Source: Aquabacterium sp. A3
Lineage (GTDB): Bacteria; Pseudomonadota; Gammaproteobacteria; Burkholderiales; Burkholderiaceae_C
DNA: 64,000 bases
Reading direction: 5' to 3'
Assembly: GCF_038069945.1 (NCBI RefSeq)
Contig: NZ_JBBPEV010000004.1
Coordinates: forward strand, 124,001-188,000
The position numbers and the translations under genes are program-made. A model generated the notes under the pieces. The model searched no databases, was not told the origin of the DNA, and saw only the letters and a program-made list of their open reading frames with translations. This document shows positions 35,513 through 45,224 of the stretch, piece after piece. Each line of letters begins with the position of its first letter. Within the stretch, counting starts at the first letter, position 1.

Positions 35513-36949
35513 TCAGCTTTCCAGCACCCAGGTGTCCTTGGTGCCCCCGCCTTGCGAGCTGTTGACCACCAGGGAGCCCTCCTTGAGCGCCACACGGGTC
35601 AGCCCCCCCGGCACCATGCGCACTTCCTTGCTGCTCGACAGCACAAAGGGGCGCAAATCAATGTGGCGCGGCGCGATGCCGCTGTCCACGAAGGTGGGAC
35701 AGGTGGACAGCGACAGCGTCGGCTGAGCGATGTAGTTGCTCGGGTTGGCCAGCAGCACCTTGCGGAAGGTCTCGACCTCGGCCTTGGTGGCCGCAGGCCC
35801 CACCAGCATGCCGTAGCCGCCCGCGCCGTGCACTTCCTTGACCACCAGCTCGGACAGGTTGTCCAGGGTGTACTTGAGGTCGTCGGCTTCGCGGCAGATG
35901 TAGGTGGGCACGTTCTGCAGAATGGGTTTTTCGCCCAGGTAGAACTCGATCATGCGCGGCACGTACGGATAGATGGACTTGTCATCGGCAATGCCGGTGC
36001 CAAACGCGTTGGCCAGCGTGACGTTGCCCGCACGGTAAGCACGCAGCAGGCCGGCCACGCCCAGGGTCGAGTCCTTGCGGAAGACCTCCGGGTCCATGAA
36101 ATCGTCGTCCACGCGGCGATAGATCACGTCCACACGCTGCGGTCCGCGCGTGGTGCGCATGTAGACGAAGTCGTCCTTGACGAAGAGGTCTTGCCCCTCC
36201 ACCAGTTCGATGCCCATTTGCTGGGCCAGGAAGGCGTGCTCGAAATAGGCTGAGTTGTACATGCCCGGGGTGAGCACGACCGCGACCGGGTCGTTGACCC
36301 CTGCGGGTGACATGGCGTGCAGGGTGTCCAGCAGCAAGTCAGGATAGTGCGCGACAGGCGCCACCCGGTGCTCCGAGAACAGCTCCGGGAAGAGGCGCAT
36401 GCTCATCTTGCGGTTCTCGAGCATGTAGCTCACGCCGCTGGGCACGCGCAGATTGTCTTCCAGCACGTAGTAGGTGCCACTGCCATCGGGGTTGCAGGCC
36501 CGCACGATGTCGATGCCCGAGATGATGGAGTAGATGCCACCAGGCACATTCAGGCCCATCATCTCCTTGCGGAACTGGGCGTTGTGCAGCACGGGCTCTG
36601 ACGGGATCACGCCCGCCTTGAGAATTTCCTGGTCGTGGTAGACGTCTTCCAGGAACCGGTTCAACGCGGTCACCCGCTGCTTGAGGCCCTTTTCCATCTC
36701 GCGCCATTCGGCCGCCGGGATGATGCGGGGAATCAGGTCGAAAGGAATGAGGCGCTCGGTGCCCGAACCATCCTCGTCCTTGTCGCCATACACCGCGAAC
36801 GTGATGCCCACCCGCCGAAAGATCATCTCGGCTTCTTCACGCCGAGAGCGCATCTGATCGGTGGGCTGTCGGTTCAGCCAGCGATCGTAGGTTTTGTAGT
36901 GGTCGCGCACCTCGGTGCCGCCAGCGTGCATCTCGTCGAAAAATCGCAT
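35513..36949 (-). CDS. Circularly permuted ATP-grasp protein (DUF404/DUF407), stand-alone copy
   Basis: A 478-residue protein with FDEMHAGGTEVRDHYKTYD at the N-terminus, RFLEDVYHDQEILKAGVIP, and the permuted ATP-grasp core: VVLTPGMYNSAYFEHAFLAQ, YRRVDDDFMDPEVFRKDS, LVVKEVHGAGGYGMLVGP and FVDSGIAPRHIDLRPFVL. ATP-grasp enzymes form amide or peptide bonds through acyl-phosphates; the substrate of this family is unknown. It is the second copy of this module here, the other being fused to alpha-E at 38100-40712. Confidence 0.9.
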   Translation of the reverse strand: MRFFDEMHAGGTEVRDHYKTYDRWLNRQPTDQMRSRREEAEMIFRRVGITFAVYGDKDEDGSGTERLIPFDLIPRIIPAAEWREMEKGLKQRVTALNRFLEDVYHDQEILKAGVIPSEPVLHNAQFRKEMMGLNVPGGIYSIISGIDIVRACNPDGSGTYYVLEDNLRVPSGVSYMLENRKMSMRLFPELFSEHRVAPVAHYPDLLLDTLHAMSPAGVNDPVAVVLTPGMYNSAYFEHAFLAQQMGIELVEGQDLFVKDDFVYMRTTRGPQRVDVIYRRVDDDFMDPEVFRKDSTLGVAGLLRAYRAGNVTLANAFGTGIADDKSIYPYVPRMIEFYLGEKPILQNVPTYICREADDLKYTLDNLSELVVKEVHGAGGYGMLVGPAATKAEVETFRKVLLANPSNYIAQPTLSLSTCPTFVDSGIAPRHIDLRPFVLSSSKEVRMVPGGLTRVALKEGSLVVNSSQGGGTKDTWVLES

Positions 36950-37104
36950 CGATGGTCCCCGTGAAGGGTGTGGTTGCTGCGTTTACTCAGCAGATGCATG
37001 GACTGTGCCAGCTTTGTCCCGGGCATCGGCCGTTGGGCACAGATTTCGGGCACATCCAGCACAGCTTGCCACATGAAGGCACATGATCGCACCAAGATGG
37101 CGCC

Positions 37105-38103
37105 TTAGCCCCCAGATTGGGCGGATTCGTCCAGCAGGCGGGTGGTCACGCGCACCACCAAGGTGTGCTCACCGCCACCTCGGATCACGCCCCGCAGGGG
37201 GGTGACGTCGCCAAAGTCACGCCCTTGCGCCACCCTGACATGGTGCAAGGCTGGCACACAGTTGTTGGTGGGGTCCAGATCCAGCCAGTCGTCCTGCCCG
37301 TCCGGGCTCAAACCAGGCACCCACAGGCTCAGCCAGGCGTGCGAGGCGTCCGCACCCACCAGGGGCGCCTGCCCCGGCGGCGGGCGGGTGAGCAAATAGC
37401 CACTGACATACCGCGCAGCCAGGCCGCATGAGCGCAGGCAGGCGATCATGAGGTGGGCAAAATCCTGGCAGACGCCTTTGCGCTGACGCAGCACTTCGAT
37501 GACGGGCGTGGAAATGTCGGTGGACGCCGGGGCGTACTCGAAGTCGGTGTGGATGCGCCGCATCAGGTCGATGGCCGCCTCGGCGACGGGGCGATCCGGA
37601 CGCAAGGAGACCTCGGCGTAGCGCTTGAGGTCGGCATGCAGTGGCACGAACGGTGAGGCAAACAGGAACTCGCTGGCTGGCTCGAAGGGGGCCTTGGCAC
37701 GGTAGGTGAGGTGGTCGCGCAAGGCGGCACAGCTCAGGCTTTGAGTGGGGTCCAGTGAGGCATGGCGACGGCGCACCAGCACCTGGCTGCGCGCCACCAC
37801 CCGCAGTTCGTGGTGCGGCGCATTGAGTGCGAAATAGGCGCGGCTGTTGCCATGTGCATCGCGGCGCACGCTGTGCTGTGCCGGCGCGGGGCGCACGTCC
37901 ATCTCGAACTGCAACAGGGTCTGGCCCTGGTCGGTGAGCGGCCGCAGGCAGGCGATGTGCTGGGCGTGGTCCACCGCCGAGGCGTAGTCGTACAGGGTTT
38001 CGTGCTCGACCGACAACCGGGCCCAATCCTGCGACCAGTCAGGGTCTCGGGCGGCGGTGATCGCTTCGTGCAGCAGCGATGGGGACTCGATCGGTGTGCT
38101 CAT
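37105..38103 (-). CDS. Transglutaminase-like protein (short form)
   Basis: A 332-residue protein with the Bact_transglu_N strand region (LSVEHETLYDYASAVDHAQH) and the papain-like core: Cys in QRKGVCQDFAHLM, His in GADASHAWLSLWV and Asp in WLDLDPTNN, so the triad is complete. It could act as a peptidase or transglutaminase. Its start overlaps the stop of the fused ATP-grasp/alpha-E gene (ATGA), which ties the two activities together. No signal peptide is seen, so it is likely cytosolic. Confidence 0.9.
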   Translation of the reverse strand: MSTPIESPSLLHEAITAARDPDWSQDWARLSVEHETLYDYASAVDHAQHIACLRPLTDQGQTLLQFEMDVRPAPAQHSVRRDAHGNSRAYFALNAPHHELRVVARSQVLVRRRHASLDPTQSLSCAALRDHLTYRAKAPFEPASEFLFASPFVPLHADLKRYAEVSLRPDRPVAEAAIDLMRRIHTDFEYAPASTDISTPVIEVLRQRKGVCQDFAHLMIACLRSCGLAARYVSGYLLTRPPPGQAPLVGADASHAWLSLWVPGLSPDGQDDWLDLDPTNNCVPALHHVRVAQGRDFGDVTPLRGVIRGGGEHTLVVRVTTRLLDESAQSGG

Positions 38104-40712
38104 GCACTCACCATCGCATCTTCAGGCTCGGCGTGGGCGAAGTACAGCCGCCCCACCTCGTCAGACAGGCGCCAACTGGCGTCCAGCAGCCGGTTGAGGA
38201 GGTTGAGCACCGCCTCATGCCCGTGCTCGGGATCACAGAGCTCTTGCAACGTGGCGCCCACGCCCTGGTGCGGCAGCAGGGCCAGCAGGTCGGTGGTGCC
38301 GCTGCCACGGTCGGGCAACTTGCCCAACTCGGTGCGCAAACGGCGCAGCACGCAGGCCAGAGACCGGGGGTTGGCCTCGTCCATGACCAGCAGGGCCAGC
38401 AAGGGCCCCTGCTCCAGCCGCCGCTGAAAGCGGGCGCGGAAGGTGATGGCGCTGTCAAAGAGGTCCAGCAAGAGATCGCCTCCTTGCGGGTGCGCCAGCG
38501 CATCGGCGCTCCAGAACGATTTGAGCATGCTGACGTGCCCGGACAGGCGCTCGATCAGGCGCCCCACCGACAACAGGCGCCAGCCGGCATCTCGCGTCAT
38601 GCGGTCGGTCTGGGCGCCGGTGGCAGCCGCCAGTTGCACCGCCAGGTGATCCAGGGCCGCCTGCGCGCGTTCGGCTTGTGCGTCCAGGCTCAAGGCGTCT
38701 ACCGAGTCGTCAGGAGGGCGCAAGGCCGACTCAAAGTCTCGCGACATCTGCCTGAGCAGGCGCGCATGGGCGGGCGAGAGTCGGTCACGCAGGGCTTGCG
38801 CCGTGCGCTCGATGGCCACCAGGTTGTAGCCCAGGCTGCAGGCTCCCTGAGAGGCGCGCCCGTCGCCCAGGGCTTCCAGCATGGCCCGCTCGAACACGCG
38901 CGGCGATTTCACCAGCGAGGGCACCGCCGGCGGCACCAGGCCATTGAACTCGGCCAGTTGAGAGACGGCGTGCAGGGGGGCCGGCACCAGATCGTCGTCA
39001 CTGGCGCGCAAATCCAGGAGGGACTGCACCAGGCGCAACTGCAGCTCGGCACGCTCGGTGTAACGCCCCATCCAGAACAGGTTTTCGCCCGTGCGGCTGG
39101 CCACCGGCCGTTGCCGCTGCACCAGTTCGTCCAGGCGCACCGCGGAGGGCAGCATCGAGAAGGTGTCCACCGGGCCTTGGGTCAGCACCCAGGTGTCCAG
39201 GCTGGAGCCGCCCAGTTGCATGGACACCGGGCCGGCATCTCGGGTGGCGATCCGGGTCATGCCACCGGGCAGCACATGCCACTGTCCCCGCCCGTCGGCC
39301 AGGGCATACACGCGCAACGAGGCGCTGCGCAACCGCACCATGCCAGCGTCCCACACGGGCGTCTGGGCATAGGGCTGGAAGCGCTGCAGGGTGTAGTCGG
39401 CCGGACGCCGGTCAATGCGATCTCGCCAGGCGGCCAGCGCCGGGGCCGTGAGCGTGCGCGCCACCACCGTGTCGAAATCCAGGCGCTGGGTGTGGCTGCC
39501 AAACCCGGGCGTGCCCATGTGCGGAAAGCTCGGGCGGATGACGTGCTCTGCCAGCTCGGGGCGCACGGCATCCCACACAGCGCCTTCGCCACACCACCAG
39601 GTGGGCAGCGAGGGCAAGGCCAGCTCTTCACCAAGCAAGTGCCTGGACAGGGCGGGCAGAAATCCGTGCACGGCTGGCGACTCCAGAAAGCCGGTACCCA
39701 GGGCATTGGCCAGCACGACATGGCCGGCACGCACGGCCTGCATCAACCCCGGCACGCCCAGGGTGGAATCGGAGCGCAACTCCAGCGGATCACAGAAGTC
39801 GTCATCCAGGCGACGCAAGAGCCCATGGATGGGCTCCAGGCCCTGCACGGTCTTGATGAAGACACGCTCGTCACGCACGACCAGGTCGCCCCCTTCGACG
39901 AGGGGCAGTCCGAGGTAACGGGCCAGGTAGGCATGCTCGAAATAGGTTTCGTTGTAAGGGCCTGGCGTGAGCAAGGCCAGGCGGGGGGTGTCGCCTCCTG
40001 CACAGGGGCTTGCCAGCTCTGACACGGTTTCAACCATGCGCCGATAGCTGCTGGCCAGGTGCTGCACACTCATCTGCCGATAGGCCTCTGGAAACAGGCG
40101 CGAGACGATGAGCCGGTTCTGCATCACATAACCCAGCCCCGATGGGGCCTGGGTGCGTTGAGACACCACCCACCAGGCACCATCGGGCCCACGGACGAGG
40201 TCAAAGGCCATGACATGCAGGTAGATGTCTCCCAGGGGACGCACACCCTGCAGGCCCCGCAGGTAACCCGGATGACCCAGCACCAGGGCCGCCGGCAGCA
40301 TGGCTTTCTTCAGCAGGTGCTGATCGCCATAGGCGTCCAGCAGGATCTGGTTGAGCAGGCGGGCGCGCTGGGCCACGCCACGCTCAAGCTGGCGCCATTC
40401 GTCGGCAGCGACGATGCGCGGCAAGACCTCCAGCGACCAGGGGCGGGCCATGCCCTGCTCGCCACCGTAAACGTTGTAGGTGACGCCATCTTCGCGAATC
40501 TGGCGTGCCAGGATTTCGCGGCGACGCTCCAGGTCGTCCAACGGCGCGCCCAGGTGGGATGCGAAGTCGGCCCAGGCCGGCTTGATCGCCCCTTCGTCGT
40601 CGCGCAGTTCGTCGTGGTGGCCCGCATCGGCTGAGCGAGCCCGGCGCAGCAGATCCTGGGCCACCAGGGACGGTGACACCGGATCGTCAAACAGCTGCAG
40701 GGACGAGGACAT
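38100..40712 (-). CDS. Fused circularly permuted ATP-grasp and alpha-E protein
   Basis: An 870-residue fusion. Residues about 60-530 form the ATP-grasp part (YNVYGGEQGMARPWSLEVLP, LLTPGPYNETYFEHAYLARY, RRLDDDFCDPLELRSDS, and near the end SSLDTWVLTQG). Residues about 545-865 form the alpha-E part (TGENLFWMGRYTERAELQLR; LSVGRLIERLSGHV). The same two modules occur as separate genes 1-3 kb downstream. Rv2567 of Mycobacterium tuberculosis has, from memory, the same fusion and similar length. It is 45 bp downstream of the DUF2126 gene. Confidence 0.9.
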   Translation of the reverse strand: MSSSLQLFDDPVSPSLVAQDLLRRARSADAGHHDELRDDEGAIKPAWADFASHLGAPLDDLERRREILARQIREDGVTYNVYGGEQGMARPWSLEVLPRIVAADEWRQLERGVAQRARLLNQILLDAYGDQHLLKKAMLPAALVLGHPGYLRGLQGVRPLGDIYLHVMAFDLVRGPDGAWWVVSQRTQAPSGLGYVMQNRLIVSRLFPEAYRQMSVQHLASSYRRMVETVSELASPCAGGDTPRLALLTPGPYNETYFEHAYLARYLGLPLVEGGDLVVRDERVFIKTVQGLEPIHGLLRRLDDDFCDPLELRSDSTLGVPGLMQAVRAGHVVLANALGTGFLESPAVHGFLPALSRHLLGEELALPSLPTWWCGEGAVWDAVRPELAEHVIRPSFPHMGTPGFGSHTQRLDFDTVVARTLTAPALAAWRDRIDRRPADYTLQRFQPYAQTPVWDAGMVRLRSASLRVYALADGRGQWHVLPGGMTRIATRDAGPVSMQLGGSSLDTWVLTQGPVDTFSMLPSAVRLDELVQRQRPVASRTGENLFWMGRYTERAELQLRLVQSLLDLRASDDDLVPAPLHAVSQLAEFNGLVPPAVPSLVKSPRVFERAMLEALGDGRASQGACSLGYNLVAIERTAQALRDRLSPAHARLLRQMSRDFESALRPPDDSVDALSLDAQAERAQAALDHLAVQLAAATGAQTDRMTRDAGWRLLSVGRLIERLSGHVSMLKSFWSADALAHPQGGDLLLDLFDSAITFRARFQRRLEQGPLLALLVMDEANPRSLACVLRRLRTELGKLPDRGSGTTDLLALLPHQGVGATLQELCDPEHGHEAVLNLLNRLLDASWRLSDEVGRLYFAHAEPEDAMVSA

Positions 40713-40757
40713 GGGGTGGGAGCAATCGCTTCATGGTCAGGCCGTCACTCACGGGCA

Positions 40758-43700
40758 TCACGCGGTTTTGGCCCGACGCAGGTCGAGTGTAAGCGGATGC
40801 TCGATGCCGGGCATCAAGGGTTTGACCACCATCTTGCCCGGCGTGTGCCCCATGCGGAAGAAACGCGCCAGGCGACGGCTTTCGGCCTCGTACGCATTGA
40901 TGGGGAACGTGTCGTAATTGCGGCCACCCGGGTGCGCCACGTGGTATTGGCACCCGCCCAGCGAACGCTGCAACCAGCTGTCGACCACATCGAAGGTGAG
41001 CGGTGCATCGACCCCGATGGTGGGGTGCAGGCACGAAGGCGGCTGCCAGGCACGGTAGCGCACGCCGGCCACGTACTCGCCCACGCGCCCGGTGGGGTGC
41101 AAGGGCAGCACATGGCCATTGACGGTGACAACGTGTCGGTTGCCGTTCAGGCCGGTCACGCGCACCTCCATGCGCTCCATGGACGAATCCACATAGCGCA
41201 CGGTGCCGCCAGGGGCCCCCTCTTCGCCCATCACATGCCAGGGCTCCAGGGCCGTGCGCAAGGTCAGCCGCAGACCGCCTGCGGCCACATCCCCCACGAA
41301 CGGGAACCGGAACTCGAAGTGCGGCGCAAACCACTCAGGCAGGAAGTCGTAGCCGGCCTGGTTGAGCTCGGCCAGCACATCGGCAAAATCCTGCTCCACG
41401 AAGGTGGGCAGCAAGAAGCGATCGTGCAGGCCCGTGCCCCAGCGGGTCAGGCGTTGGGCGCCATGGCCGGTGTAAGGCTCTTTCCAGAACCAGGCCAGCA
41501 AGGCGCGCAGCAGCAGTTGCTGCACCAGGCTCATCTTCGAGTGCGGGGGCATCTCGAAGGCGCGCAGCTCCAGCAGGCCCAGGCGGCCGGTGGGACCGTC
41601 GGGCGAGTACAGCTTGTCGATGCAGAACTCGCTGCGATGGGTGTTGCCGGTGGCGTCGATCAGCAGGTTGCGCAGCGTGCGGTCGATCATCCAGGGCGGG
41701 CATTGGCCCCAGATGGCCAGCTGGCGCTCGATCTCTTGCAGGCCCAGCTCGACCTCGTAGACCTGGTCGGTGCGGGCCTCGTCCACCCGCGGCGCCTGGC
41801 TGGTGGGCCCGATGAACAGCCCCGAGAACAGATACGACAGGGACGGGTGGTTGTGCCAGAAGGTCAGCAGTGACGACAGCAGATCCGGGCGACGCAGGAA
41901 GGGGCTGTCGGCCGGGGTGGCGCCGCCCAGCACGAAGTGGTTGCCCCCGCCGGTGCCGGTGTGGCGGCCATCGACCATGAACTTCTCGGTGGACAAGCGG
42001 GTTTCATGTGCGGCCTGGTACAGGAACTCGGTGTGGTCCACCAGCTCGTCCCAGTCATGTGCAGGGTGGATGTTGACTTCGATGACGCCTGGGTCGGGGG
42101 TGACCTGCAGCACCTTCAGGCGCGAATCGCGCGGTGGCGGGTAGCCCTCCAGCACGATGTGCATGCCCAGATCGGCCGCCGTGGCCTCCACGGCGGCCAC
42201 CAGGTCCAGGTAGTCGTCCAGGCTGGCCAGCGGTGGCATGAACACGTACATCACACCACCGCCCTGCCCTTCGGTCTCGACCCTGGGGCCGCTGGCGCGG
42301 TCGGGGTTGCGCACTTCCACGCACAGGGCGGTGCGGGTGATCCAGTGGGCCGACTCGAAGCGGCTGGGCACGCGGCTGGGGTCCACCGAGGCAGTGGGCG
42401 CCCCCGGCCCACGGGCCGCACGAGGATTGGCCGGCAGTTGCCCCCATTCCCCATTGAGCCCAGCGCCAGCGGCACCAGCGACGCCCAGGTTTTGCACACC
42501 CACGACCCCACCTTCGGCCACACCGCCCCCTACCTGGTGCGCGCCGTACTGGGCGCGCAGCACCGCCGCGTCGGCCAGCGCATCCTTGGGCGCGAAGGGG
42601 TCGTGCTCGTGCAGGAAGGGGTATTGAGACGCGGTCACCCAGGGCAGAGAATCCAGCGGCAACCGGTAGCCCATGGGGGAGTCGCCCGGGATCAGGTACA
42701 TGCGTTCGTCACGAAAGAACCACGGGCCCGTGATCCAGCGCGGGCCGCTCAGGCCCAGGGCCTGCTCGCGCTTGAGCGGCAAGGCGTAGCCCACCCGATG
42801 GTCCAGCCCTTGATCAAACACCCGACGCAATCGCACGCGCTCCAGCTCGTCATCCAGACGCGAGTCCATCGGATCCACATTCACGGGCAGGCGACGTTCG
42901 CGCCACAGGTAGTACCAGGTGTCTTCATAACCGGTTTGCACGTGGGCGCTGCCCACCCCCAGCTTGGTGGCCAGCGTGTCGATGAACAGCTTGGCGTCGT
43001 CGGTGGTGTAGTGCACGCTGTTGCGCTCGTCGGCGAACAGCGAGGGGTCGTGCCAGCAGGGCTGGCCATCGGTGCGCCAGAAAATCGACAGCGCCCAGCG
43101 TGGCAATTGCTCGCCTGGGTACCATTTGCCTTGCCCAAAGTGCAGAAAGCCGCCCTCGCCGTAGCGGGCACGCAGTTTGTGCACCAAGGTGGTGGCCAGG
43201 CCACGCTTGGTGGGGCCCAGGGCGTCGGTGTTCCACTCGGCGCCGTCGCGGTCGTCCACCGACACGAAGGTGGGCTCGCCCCCCATGGTCAGGCGCACAT
43301 CACCTTGCACCAGTTGCGCATCAACCTCTCGGCCCAGGGCGTCGATGGCCTGCCACTGCTCGTCGGTGTAGGGCTTGGTCACGCGCGGGCTTTCGTAGAT
43401 GCGCGTGATGGCCATGTGGTGATCAAACTCGCACTCGCACTCGTCCACCGCACCCGTCACCGGGGCCGCCCCCGTGGGGTCAGGGGTACAAGCCACGGGA
43501 ATGTGGCCCTCGCCGGCCAGCAGGCCGGAGGTGGGGTCCAGCCCGATCCAGCCTGCACCGGGCAGGAACACCTCGCACCAGGCGTGCAGGTCGGTGAAAT
43601 CGACCTCGGTGCCCGACGGGCCGTCCAGCGAGGCCACATCGGCCTTGAGCTGGATGAGGTAGCCCGACACAAACCGGGCTGCCAGGCCCATGTGACGCAG

Positions 43701-44270
43701 GGCCTGCACCAGCAACCAGCCCGTATCCCGGCATGAACCGGACTTCAGCGTGAGCGTTTGCTCGGGCGTCTGCACGCCAGGCTCCATGCGGATGGTGTAG
43801 CTGATGTCGCGTTGCAGCCGCTGGTTGAGGGCCACCAGGAAGTCGATGGTGCGCACCTCGGTGCGGTCAATGCTGTCCACAAAGGCCTTGAACGCCGGGG
43901 TCAGCTCGGCCTTGGCCAGGTAGGGCTGCAGATCGTGTAGCGAGGCCTCGTCGTACTGGAAGGGATAGTTCTCGGCGTGCGGCTCAAGAAAAAAGTCAAA
44001 GGGGTTGTAGACGGCCATCTCGGCCACCAGATCGACCGTGATCTTGAACTCGGTCGTCTGCTCTGGAAACACCAGGCGGGCCAGGTGGTTGGAAAACGGG
44101 TCTTGCTGCCAATTGATGAAGTGCACCACCGGGTCGACACGCATCGAGTACGACAGGATGCGCGTGCGGCAATGCGGCGCGGGACGAAGTCGGATCACCT
44201 GGGGCGACAGGTTGACCGGACGGTCGTAACGGTAATGGGTGACGTGGTTGAGGGCAACGTGAATGGACAC
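40758..44270 (-). CDS. Transglutaminase-like protein with DUF2126 (long form)
   Basis: A 1170-residue protein. It has an N-terminal Bact_transglu_N part (VALNHVTHYRYDRPVNLSPQ), a papain-like core (Cys in LKSGSCRDTGWL, His in DLHAWCEVFLPG, Asp in GLDPTSG; triad complete), a Cys/Glu-rich link (VDECECEFDHH), then the long DUF2126 region from about residue 330, with RLTMGGEPTFVSVDDRDG, HFGQGKWYPGEQLPRWAL, KFMVDGRHTGTGGGNHFVLG and LRALLAWFWKEPYTGHGAQR. A Gly/Ala/Val-rich insert sits near 600-640. It is first in the cluster and probably transcribed from the 150-bp gap before fabR. Confidence 0.9.
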   Translation of the reverse strand: MSIHVALNHVTHYRYDRPVNLSPQVIRLRPAPHCRTRILSYSMRVDPVVHFINWQQDPFSNHLARLVFPEQTTEFKITVDLVAEMAVYNPFDFFLEPHAENYPFQYDEASLHDLQPYLAKAELTPAFKAFVDSIDRTEVRTIDFLVALNQRLQRDISYTIRMEPGVQTPEQTLTLKSGSCRDTGWLLVQALRHMGLAARFVSGYLIQLKADVASLDGPSGTEVDFTDLHAWCEVFLPGAGWIGLDPTSGLLAGEGHIPVACTPDPTGAAPVTGAVDECECEFDHHMAITRIYESPRVTKPYTDEQWQAIDALGREVDAQLVQGDVRLTMGGEPTFVSVDDRDGAEWNTDALGPTKRGLATTLVHKLRARYGEGGFLHFGQGKWYPGEQLPRWALSIFWRTDGQPCWHDPSLFADERNSVHYTTDDAKLFIDTLATKLGVGSAHVQTGYEDTWYYLWRERRLPVNVDPMDSRLDDELERVRLRRVFDQGLDHRVGYALPLKREQALGLSGPRWITGPWFFRDERMYLIPGDSPMGYRLPLDSLPWVTASQYPFLHEHDPFAPKDALADAAVLRAQYGAHQVGGGVAEGGVVGVQNLGVAGAAGAGLNGEWGQLPANPRAARGPGAPTASVDPSRVPSRFESAHWITRTALCVEVRNPDRASGPRVETEGQGGGVMYVFMPPLASLDDYLDLVAAVEATAADLGMHIVLEGYPPPRDSRLKVLQVTPDPGVIEVNIHPAHDWDELVDHTEFLYQAAHETRLSTEKFMVDGRHTGTGGGNHFVLGGATPADSPFLRRPDLLSSLLTFWHNHPSLSYLFSGLFIGPTSQAPRVDEARTDQVYEVELGLQEIERQLAIWGQCPPWMIDRTLRNLLIDATGNTHRSEFCIDKLYSPDGPTGRLGLLELRAFEMPPHSKMSLVQQLLLRALLAWFWKEPYTGHGAQRLTRWGTGLHDRFLLPTFVEQDFADVLAELNQAGYDFLPEWFAPHFEFRFPFVGDVAAGGLRLTLRTALEPWHVMGEEGAPGGTVRYVDSSMERMEVRVTGLNGNRHVVTVNGHVLPLHPTGRVGEYVAGVRYRAWQPPSCLHPTIGVDAPLTFDVVDSWLQRSLGGCQYHVAHPGGRNYDTFPINAYEAESRRLARFFRMGHTPGKMVVKPLMPGIEHPLTLDLRRAKTA

Positions 44271-44421
44271 TCGGATCTCCGCTGAGGTGGGCCCGGGGCT
44301 GGCTCGGACACTGACAGGAGCACGAGCAAGTTATGGGCCAAGTTGGTGCACAACGAGGGTCATCGTGCCTGCGCCATGTGACACGGCCACCATCGCGGTG
44401 GCGACGCCACCAAACGGGGTC

Positions 44422-45117
44422 TCACCTCGTCAGCAATTCAGGCGCCACCGCCGCCATGGTCTGGGTGCCCGCCACGATCATGCGCACCATCAAGACCACC
44501 TGCTCCGTGAACTCGGCATGCTGCTGAGCCGGCAGGTTCATGGCCGTGGCGCCCATGGTGAACACCAGGCGGGTGATGGCCTTGGCGGTGAGGGCCGGCT
44601 CGTACAGCCCGGTCTGATGGGCCTGGGCCAGCCTGATCAGGTCTTGCCGAAGCTCGTCTTCGAAATACGACAGCTGACGGTCCACCGCCTGCTTGAAGGC
44701 ATCCGAGCCTACCAAGCCCTCTCGCAACAGGATGTGCAGCAGCTTGTCATCGCTGCGCAGTTGATCCATGAAGGCCTCGACCGAGGCACGCACCACGCTG
44801 CGCTCCACGGTGGCCCGCTGACGTGCCTCACCGATGATGCGCCGAAGTGACTGCCCCGCCCGATCGATCAGGGCCACGGCCAGTTCGTCCATGTCTCTGA
44901 ACTGGCGGTAAAAACTGTTGGGGGCGATGCCCGCCTCGCGGGCCACCTCACGCAGGCTGAGGGTGGACACACTGCGGTGGGGCCCCAGCAAGGTCAGCGC
45001 CGCGGCAATGATGTCTTCTCGCGAGATCACCGCCTTGCGACCAGGCGAGGCGGCGCCAGCCGCGCGATGCGACGCATCGGTGCGCTGTGCGTGAAGATCG
45101 TGGGGTGAGGTGTGCAT
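44422..45117 (-). CDS. FabR/DesT-like TetR-family repressor
   Basis: A 231-residue TetR protein. The HTH is TLSLREVAREAGIAPNSFYRQFRDMDELAV, with the long N-terminal arm and PNSFYRQF form seen in FabR and DesT, which sense acyl-CoA and control unsaturated fatty-acid genes. The C-terminal domain contains LHILLREGLVGSDAFKQAVD. It is divergent from a ferredoxin-reductase/desaturase pair, the same partnership as DesT with desCB in Pseudomonas, and a palindrome lies between them. Autoregulation is likely. Confidence 0.87.
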   Translation of the reverse strand: MHTSPHDLHAQRTDASHRAAGAASPGRKAVISREDIIAAALTLLGPHRSVSTLSLREVAREAGIAPNSFYRQFRDMDELAVALIDRAGQSLRRIIGEARQRATVERSVVRASVEAFMDQLRSDDKLLHILLREGLVGSDAFKQAVDRQLSYFEDELRQDLIRLAQAHQTGLYEPALTAKAITRLVFTMGATAMNLPAQQHAEFTEQVVLMVRMIVAGTQTMAAVAPELLTR

Positions 45118-45179
45118 GACATCGAAACCCGCAGTGGTGAACAGGCCGTTGCCGGCTGGCCTCTGTCAGGTCAGGGCAC

Positions 45180-45207
45180 ATCATAACGCGCCCACATTAA
45201 TGCACAA
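45180..45207 (-). promoter_or_regulatory. Putative promoter of the FabR/DesT-like gene
   Basis: Reading on the minus strand, TATGAT (45185-45180) is a good -10 and TTGTGC (45207-45202) a weak -35, 16 bp apart. The -35 overlaps the left arm of the palindrome at 45203-45224. Inferred from sequence only. Confidence 0.45.
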
Positions 45208-45224
45208 GTGTATAGACAATTGTG
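45203..45224. promoter_or_regulatory. Palindromic operator candidate between repressor and desaturase genes
   Basis: CACAAGTGT (45203-45211) and ACAATTGTG (45216-45224) are inverted repeats matching at 8 of 9 positions across ATAG. The site covers the -35 element of the rightward promoter and touches the -35 of the leftward one, so one dimer could shut both. The adjacent TetR-type repressor is the obvious ligand. Confidence 0.65.

Noticed and set aside
41937..43736. 599-codon open frame opposite the DUF2126 protein gene
   Set aside because: It is an antisense shadow; the transglutaminase core on the minus strand is conserved and complete.
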